The notes under the pieces were generated by a model, which worked only from the letters and a program-made list of their open reading frames with translations, ran no database searches and was not told the DNA's origin. DNA of 64,000 nucleotides from an uncultured Phascolarctobacterium sp. Lineage in GTDB: Bacteria > Bacillota > Negativicutes > Acidaminococcales > Acidaminococcaceae. A program made the translations under genes and the position numbers. How positions within the stretch are numbered: position 1 is the first letter of the stretch; the number at the start of each line of letters is the position of its first letter. Below, piece by piece: positions 59,500 through 64,000 of this stretch. Location: NCBI RefSeq assembly GCF_934190775.1, contig NZ_CAKPTG010000012.1, positions 25,946-89,945 of the forward strand, written 5' to 3'.

Positions 59500-61173
59500 A
59501 TGCAAAATAAATTACCTTTGCCTATCGGCGCATCGAATTACAAGCTCGTAAGCACGGAATACTATTATGTCGATAAAACGCTTCTGATTAAAGAGCTTCT
59601 CGACGAACGCGCTGTCATTACCCTCTTCACGCGCCCTAGACGTTTCGGCAAAACGCTGAATATGGACATGCTGCGCACATTCTTTGAAAAGACACCTGAA
59701 GATACCAGCAAATATTTCAAAGATAAAAAAATTTGGCAGGCAGGCGAAAAATACACAAGTCAGCAGGGAAAATATCCTATTATTTTTCTTTCTCTAAAGG
59801 ACGTTAAATTTTCTAATTGGGAAATTGCTTTAGAGCTGTTAAAGGAAGTCATCAGAAATGAATATGCCAGACATCCAGAGCTAGAAAAAAGCACTGAACT
59901 CACTAAGGCTGACACAAACCTTTATCAAAAAATCGTCAATGACACTGCCTCTGATGCCAATTATCTTTTCAGTCTCGGCGCTCTCAGCAGAATGCTCCAT
60001 GCACATCACAAGCTTGCGCCTATTATTATTATTGATGAATATGATACACCTATTCAGGAAGGCTATATCAATAGCTATTATCAGCAGGTGGTTGAGTTTA
60101 TCAGAATTCTTTTTTCCTCTGCACTCAAAGACAATCCCCATGTTACGTTGGCAGTTCTCACAGGCATTTTGCGCATCACCAAAGAAAGTATTTTCAGCGG
60201 ACTGAATAATATTCGTATATATTCAGTTCTTGATACTCAGTTCAGTAATTATTTTGGCTTTACTGCCGAGGAAGTACAGACTATGGCAGATTATTATCAC
60301 GCTGTTGATAAGCTCTCAGAAATTCAACAATGGTACGATGGTTATAAGTTTGGCAATACGGAAATTTATAATCCTTGGTCTGTATTGTACTATTTCGGCA
60401 ACAACTGTACAGCTCTACCCTATTGGGTGCAGACCTCTGGTAATGCAGTTATTCATGAGATATTGCAAAACCTCAACACCGATACCTGTGAAAGTTTAAG
60501 AGAATTATTAAATGGTATTACTTTAGACTCCATAATCAACACAAATATCATTTATCCTAATCTAAAGGACATGGAAAGTAACATTTTTAGCTTCCTGCTC
60601 ATGACAGGCTATCTAAAATCCGTTAACACTACTATAGATGACCGAGGTACGTATATCTGCCAGCTTGCTATTCCCAATAAAGAGGTTCAAAGCGTTTATT
60701 GCAATGAAATACTCTCCCTATTAAGTAACCATATCGGAGAAAATATCGTCCACACGCTTAACCAAGCATTAGTCACTAAAAATACTGCTTCCCTCAAAAT
60801 AGCTTTAAAAACATTTCTCATGGAATCCATAAGCTATTACGACGGTTTGAAGGAAAACTATTATCACGGTTTGCTTCTAGGCATGAGTATTATTTTTTCT
60901 TCTGATTATTACCTTCTCTCCAATCGTGAAAGCGGTGAAGGACGCTATGATATCCAGTTACAGCCTAAAACTGCTGCTATGCCAGGCATCATTATTGAAA
61001 TCAAGGCTGCTAAGGATGCGACGGAAGAAAAGCTGAAAGCTTTGGCAGCTAACGCCTTAGCGCAGATTGAAAGCAAAAAATATGATACAGAGCTACGCAA
61101 GCAAAGCATCAAAACTATTTACAAATACGGCATTGCCTTCAGTGGCAAGAAAGTAGAAATCGCAACAAATTAA
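59500..61173 (+). CDS. AAA-ATPase-like / PD-(D/E)XK nuclease family protein
   Basis: 557 residues, the common size for this two-domain family. N-terminal LPLPIGASNYKLVSTEYYYVDKT, arginine-rich P-loop TRPRRFGKTLNMDML (about 47-61), Walker B APIIIIDEYDTPIQEGY. The C-terminal nuclease-like domain has NRESGEGRYDIQLQP, then MPGIIIEIKAAKD (E-x-K), ending KYGIAFSGKKVEI. Often found in many copies in gut Firmicutes and Bacteroidetes; role unknown. GAGAGGAGG precedes the start. Separated from the previous ATPase by 176 bp. Confidence 0.88.
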   Translation: MQNKLPLPIGASNYKLVSTEYYYVDKTLLIKELLDERAVITLFTRPRRFGKTLNMDMLRTFFEKTPEDTSKYFKDKKIWQAGEKYTSQQGKYPIIFLSLKDVKFSNWEIALELLKEVIRNEYARHPELEKSTELTKADTNLYQKIVNDTASDANYLFSLGALSRMLHAHHKLAPIIIIDEYDTPIQEGYINSYYQQVVEFIRILFSSALKDNPHVTLAVLTGILRITKESIFSGLNNIRIYSVLDTQFSNYFGFTAEEVQTMADYYHAVDKLSEIQQWYDGYKFGNTEIYNPWSVLYYFGNNCTALPYWVQTSGNAVIHEILQNLNTDTCESLRELLNGITLDSIINTNIIYPNLKDMESNIFSFLLMTGYLKSVNTTIDDRGTYICQLAIPNKEVQSVYCNEILSLLSNHIGENIVHTLNQALVTKNTASLKIALKTFLMESISYYDGLKENYYHGLLLGMSIIFSSDYYLLSNRESGEGRYDIQLQPKTAAMPGIIIEIKAAKDATEEKLKALAANALAQIESKKYDTELRKQSIKTIYKYGIAFSGKKVEIATN

Positions 61174-61187
61174 GCTTTAACAACAAC

Positions 61188-61230
61188 AAAACAGCTCCGA
61201 ATGCACTGCGCATGCCGGAGCTGTTTTGCT
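61188..61230 (+). terminator. Intrinsic terminator of 59500-61173
   Basis: AAAACAGCTCCG and CGGAGCTGTTTT perfect arms. A second GC-rich hairpin (GCTGCGGCGCTGC...GCAGCGCTGCAGC) without a T-run follows at about 61267-61296. Confidence 0.85.
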
Positions 61231-61327
61231 TTATGAGAGTTTATGAGTTTATCTGGAGTGATGCTGCAGCGCTGCCATAGCAGCGCCGCAGCTAAGTATG
61301 AAAAAATGAGAGAGCTGAATTAATAGA

Positions 61328-64000
61328 TTAGAACTCGAAGCGAAGACCTGCGTTCAGTTTCCACTTGCGTTCGAAGTTGCCGCCAAAGTCCTTAGCAATA
61401 TCTGCATACAGATGAGCAGTCTTGCTGAAGTCATAGCTGCCACCAAGCTTCATTTCCATCCAGGTTTCTTCACCATTGAAGCTGGTGTGTTTTCTGTCGC
61501 CATCGTTTGCAAAGTAGCTTGCGCTGATGTCGCCATTGAACTCATGCGCTGCGAACAGGCCTGCATACAGACGGCCTTTTTCGCTCTTCATGCCTGCTTC
61601 AAAGCCCAGTCTGCCAACGAAGCTGCTGTAGCTGTCCTGAGAAATCTGCATGGTTGCGTTATCGGTATGAGCAGTGTAATCCTTGCTGCCTACCTGAGAC
61701 CAGGTCAGCTGTGCTTTCGGAGTGAAGTAGGTATCCTCATCACCGAAGGTCTTGCCATATTCCATAGTCAGGCCATAAGCATTGGCTTTGTAATCGCCAT
61801 GCAGCTTCAGGCTGCGGATTTCATTGTATACGTCGTATTCGTTTTGAACACGGCCAACCTTCGCTGCTACACGGAAGTAAGCATTGTTTTCATAGTTCTT
61901 CACGCCGTATACGCCCAGGCTGTACATCTGGTTATCGCCCTTGCCACCCAACAGATAGTTGGAGTCGCCGTTGCGGTAGTCAAATGCTACGCCGGTGTGC
62001 CAGCCGTTTGCTGCTGCCTTGTCGTAGCCAACCTGTACGCCATAGTAGGTGTTGCTGTCCTTCAGGCCGCTTACATCGGAGCTGGTCTTGCCGCCCAGTG
62101 CTTTTGCGAACATGCCATCTTCATCAGCCATGTCTGCACCGGTATAGGTGTCCTGCATGTTATCACGCCAGGTGTGCAGAGAGGTGGTTGCTGCGCTTCT
62201 TACGCCCTTCATGACAAAGGTTTCGTAATCGCCTTCGATGATCTTGTTCCAGTTTACACTGTCAAGGTCATATTGGCCCTTGCCGTTTTCATCCCAATGC
62301 AAAGTGCCGATGTTTTGGGATTTGCTGGAAGCTGTCAGACCATCAGCAATCTGTACCTTACCGCTCAGATTTTCGCCGTTTGCGGCATGATCCTTATAGG
62401 TAACCTTCTGTGCCAATGCCTTCAAGGTTGCTTCTACAGAATTCTTGTCCTTCATGTCGATACCTCTGTTATCGGTGGACAGGATTACACCGGAGCCTTT
62501 TGCTGCCTTGTCGATAATGGTATCGCCGGACTTGTAGTCGCTAACCTTATCGCCTGCACCCTCATGACTGTAGATGAAGGTTTCCCAACCGCTGTAATTA
62601 GCAATCTTGACTTCCTTAGTTCTCTTTTGCATATTAATGAAACCGGTTTCAGCCTCTGTTTTGCCACCATTGAGTGTCAGGCCTTTTGCGGTAGCTGCCG
62701 GAGCCTTAGCCATTCTCATCAGGGACATACCTGAAGCTTCGTCCTCGTCATCAGTCAGGTTCCAGGTTGCACCGTTAGCAATGTTCATTACGATGCTGCT
62801 GTCAGCATCAACATTATAAGCGCCGGTCAGAGTGGAGTTCTTGTCGTTCAGGCTGATTTCAACATTGCCGCCATTGCTTGCAGTTACGTTACTTTCAATA
62901 GTGCCGGTTGCATTACCGCTATCTACGGTAATGTTACCACCGTTGGCGTTGATATCACCCTTGATGTTCAGAACGCTGTTGTTGGTGTTGATATCTACAT
63001 TAGCGCCTTCGCCTGCATTAATTGCAGCATCAGTACCGTTGATAACAGTGCTGCCATTCAAGGTTACGTTGCCTTTTACTGCGTCGATACCAACGTTGCC
63101 GCTGATTTCGGTGCTGCCCTTAACAGCAACATTTGCACCATCTGCCTTAATGCCAGTTTCACCCTTCAGCTCCAGCTTAGCCTTGGTAGTATCGATGTTG
63201 ATGTCATTGGTAGATGCATCTACTGCTGCACCATTTTCAACATCAATCTTAGTCGGATTCTGAGTGAATACATATTTGCCGTCTTCCTTCAGGATACCGT
63301 CCTTCTTGTATTGATAATCAGTCTTAGCATCGCCAGTAATACCTTGGTTCTTTTCAGTAACTTCAGGCTTTTGGGTTTCCGGATAGGTGAAGCCAGGCTT
63401 CATGGAACCGTTCTCCAGGCTGCCCTTACCAGTTTCAGCATTGAAAGCGATGTTGCCAGTCTGCATTGCTTTACTGCTTGCAGTCAGGCCATCAGCAATC
63501 TTCACATAACCGGTCAAGTTATTTTCGTCCTTAGTGAAGTTGCTGTAGGTCAGCTTGCCTGCCAAGGTGTTCAGTACGTTAGCTACGCTGTATTCGTTAT
63601 CCATTGCTACGCCGGTATTGTCGGTAATCATGGATACTACGGAGCCTTCTGCCGCATGTTTGATAATGGTGTCGCCTGCTGCGTAGTCGCTAGCTGCTTC
63701 GCCGTTGCCGGTATGAGCGTAGTAGATGTTGGTGTTGCCACTATAGTTATCAATAGTCAGGCTGTTGCTGTCCTTCTGGAAGATGTTGCCTGCTTTAGCA
63801 TCGCTTGCACCGCCTGCGAAGTTAGTTACATGGCTGCCGTTGAACAAGGAATTGCCCTTCCAATCCTTTTCGGTAGAACCATGTACTTCATTGGTCCAGC
63901 TTGCACCATTTTGCAGCCACATATTGATCTGGCTGTTGTTGCCTGCCATGTAAGCTACGCCTTCCAGTGCGGATTTTTCCGTATCCAGAGCTACGTTGAT
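61328..64000 (-). CDS. Autotransporter, passenger and beta-barrel (5' end outside window)
   Basis: About 890 codons, open at the right edge; the signal peptide and start lie beyond 64000. The C-terminal 280 or so residues are a type V autotransporter barrel ending LNAGLRFEF. The passenger is Asn/Gly/Thr-rich beta-helix-type sequence with two homologous modules: NYSGNTNIYYAHTGNGEA...GDTIIKHAAEGS...IADGLTASSKA and NYSGWETFIYSHEGAGDK...GDTIIDKAAKGSG...IADGLTASSKS. Between them are repeats of N-x-D-(V/I)-N-x-(T/S) type. Surface adhesin or similar; function unknown. It is unrelated to the uptake locus. Confidence 0.9.
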   Translation of the reverse strand: MNVALDTEKSALEGVAYMAGNNSQINMWLQNGASWTNEVHGSTEKDWKGNSLFNGSHVTNFAGGASDAKAGNIFQKDSNSLTIDNYSGNTNIYYAHTGNGEAASDYAAGDTIIKHAAEGSVVSMITDNTGVAMDNEYSVANVLNTLAGKLTYSNFTKDENNLTGYVKIADGLTASSKAMQTGNIAFNAETGKGSLENGSMKPGFTYPETQKPEVTEKNQGITGDAKTDYQYKKDGILKEDGKYVFTQNPTKIDVENGAAVDASTNDINIDTTKAKLELKGETGIKADGANVAVKGSTEISGNVGIDAVKGNVTLNGSTVINGTDAAINAGEGANVDINTNNSVLNIKGDINANGGNITVDSGNATGTIESNVTASNGGNVEISLNDKNSTLTGAYNVDADSSIVMNIANGATWNLTDDEDEASGMSLMRMAKAPAATAKGLTLNGGKTEAETGFINMQKRTKEVKIANYSGWETFIYSHEGAGDKVSDYKSGDTIIDKAAKGSGVILSTDNRGIDMKDKNSVEATLKALAQKVTYKDHAANGENLSGKVQIADGLTASSKSQNIGTLHWDENGKGQYDLDSVNWNKIIEGDYETFVMKGVRSAATTSLHTWRDNMQDTYTGADMADEDGMFAKALGGKTSSDVSGLKDSNTYYGVQVGYDKAAANGWHTGVAFDYRNGDSNYLLGGKGDNQMYSLGVYGVKNYENNAYFRVAAKVGRVQNEYDVYNEIRSLKLHGDYKANAYGLTMEYGKTFGDEDTYFTPKAQLTWSQVGSKDYTAHTDNATMQISQDSYSSFVGRLGFEAGMKSEKGRLYAGLFAAHEFNGDISASYFANDGDRKHTSFNGEETWMEMKLGGSYDFSKTAHLYADIAKDFGGNFERKWKLNAGLRFEF

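Overview
The window looks like chromosomal DNA of a diderm Firmicute (class Negativicutes; genus not assignable). It encodes outer-membrane machinery (five TonB-dependent receptors, an RND pump with its adaptor, a type V autotransporter) together with Firmicute-style control elements: a tRNA-Trp T-box leader, strong Shine-Dalgarno sites, and a Firmicute-like holin-type toxin with an RNA antitoxin.

Layout: (1) 1-6.7 kb, an extended type III restriction-modification operon (res, mod, a DUF4391 gene, a large SNF2-type helicase) divergent from a small XRE regulator, with four stacked palindromes between them. (2) 6.7-9.5 kb, a five-unit palindrome array, then trpE-trpG behind a Trp T-box. (3) 9.6-16.1 kb, two DUF4143-type ATPases (one flanked by 115-bp direct repeats), small secreted or hypothetical genes, a TonB receptor and a decayed Rpn-family fragment. 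(4) 16.1-56.3 kb, a very large tetrapyrrole or corrinoid uptake and processing region. It holds four more TonB receptors, four periplasmic-binding lipoproteins, one BtuC/FecD-type permease with no ATPase, two CobN/BchH-like chelatase large subunits, one ChlI/ChlD pair, an RND pump, a nitrilase-like amidase, a SPASM radical SAM protein, a complete nitrogenase-like set (one NifH-like and two NifD/K-like proteins), a CbiZ-like cobinamide amidohydrolase and two paralogous MerR regulators. (5) 54.3-54.8 kb, a type I toxin-antitoxin module inside 37-bp direct repeats. (6) 56.4-61.2 kb, a TnpB-only IS200/IS605-type element and two ATPase/nuclease genes, one inside perfect 70-bp direct repeats. (7) 61.3 kb to the end, an autotransporter running off the window.

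How it fits together: ten promoters, all on the minus strand, share an over-long 19-bp spacer between a TTGACT-like -35 and a TAWWAT-like -10, with a dyad in the spacer. That is the signature of MerR-activated promoters. They precede TonB receptors, binding proteins, both CobN transcription units, chlI-chlD-RND, the nitrogenase-like operon, the amidase, a His-rich small protein and cbiZ. The two MerR proteins carry GyrI-like C-terminal domains and each diverges from a promoter of this type. The simplest reading is one regulon that imports a tetrapyrrole-type compound across two membranes and modifies it or exchanges its metal. The nitrogenase-like, CobN-like and radical SAM genes lie in one operon and are the best candidate here for an undescribed system. 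Separately, four of the five TonB genes have a G7-G8 tract in the signal-peptide codons and a shared bulged hairpin 37-44 nt before the start codon.
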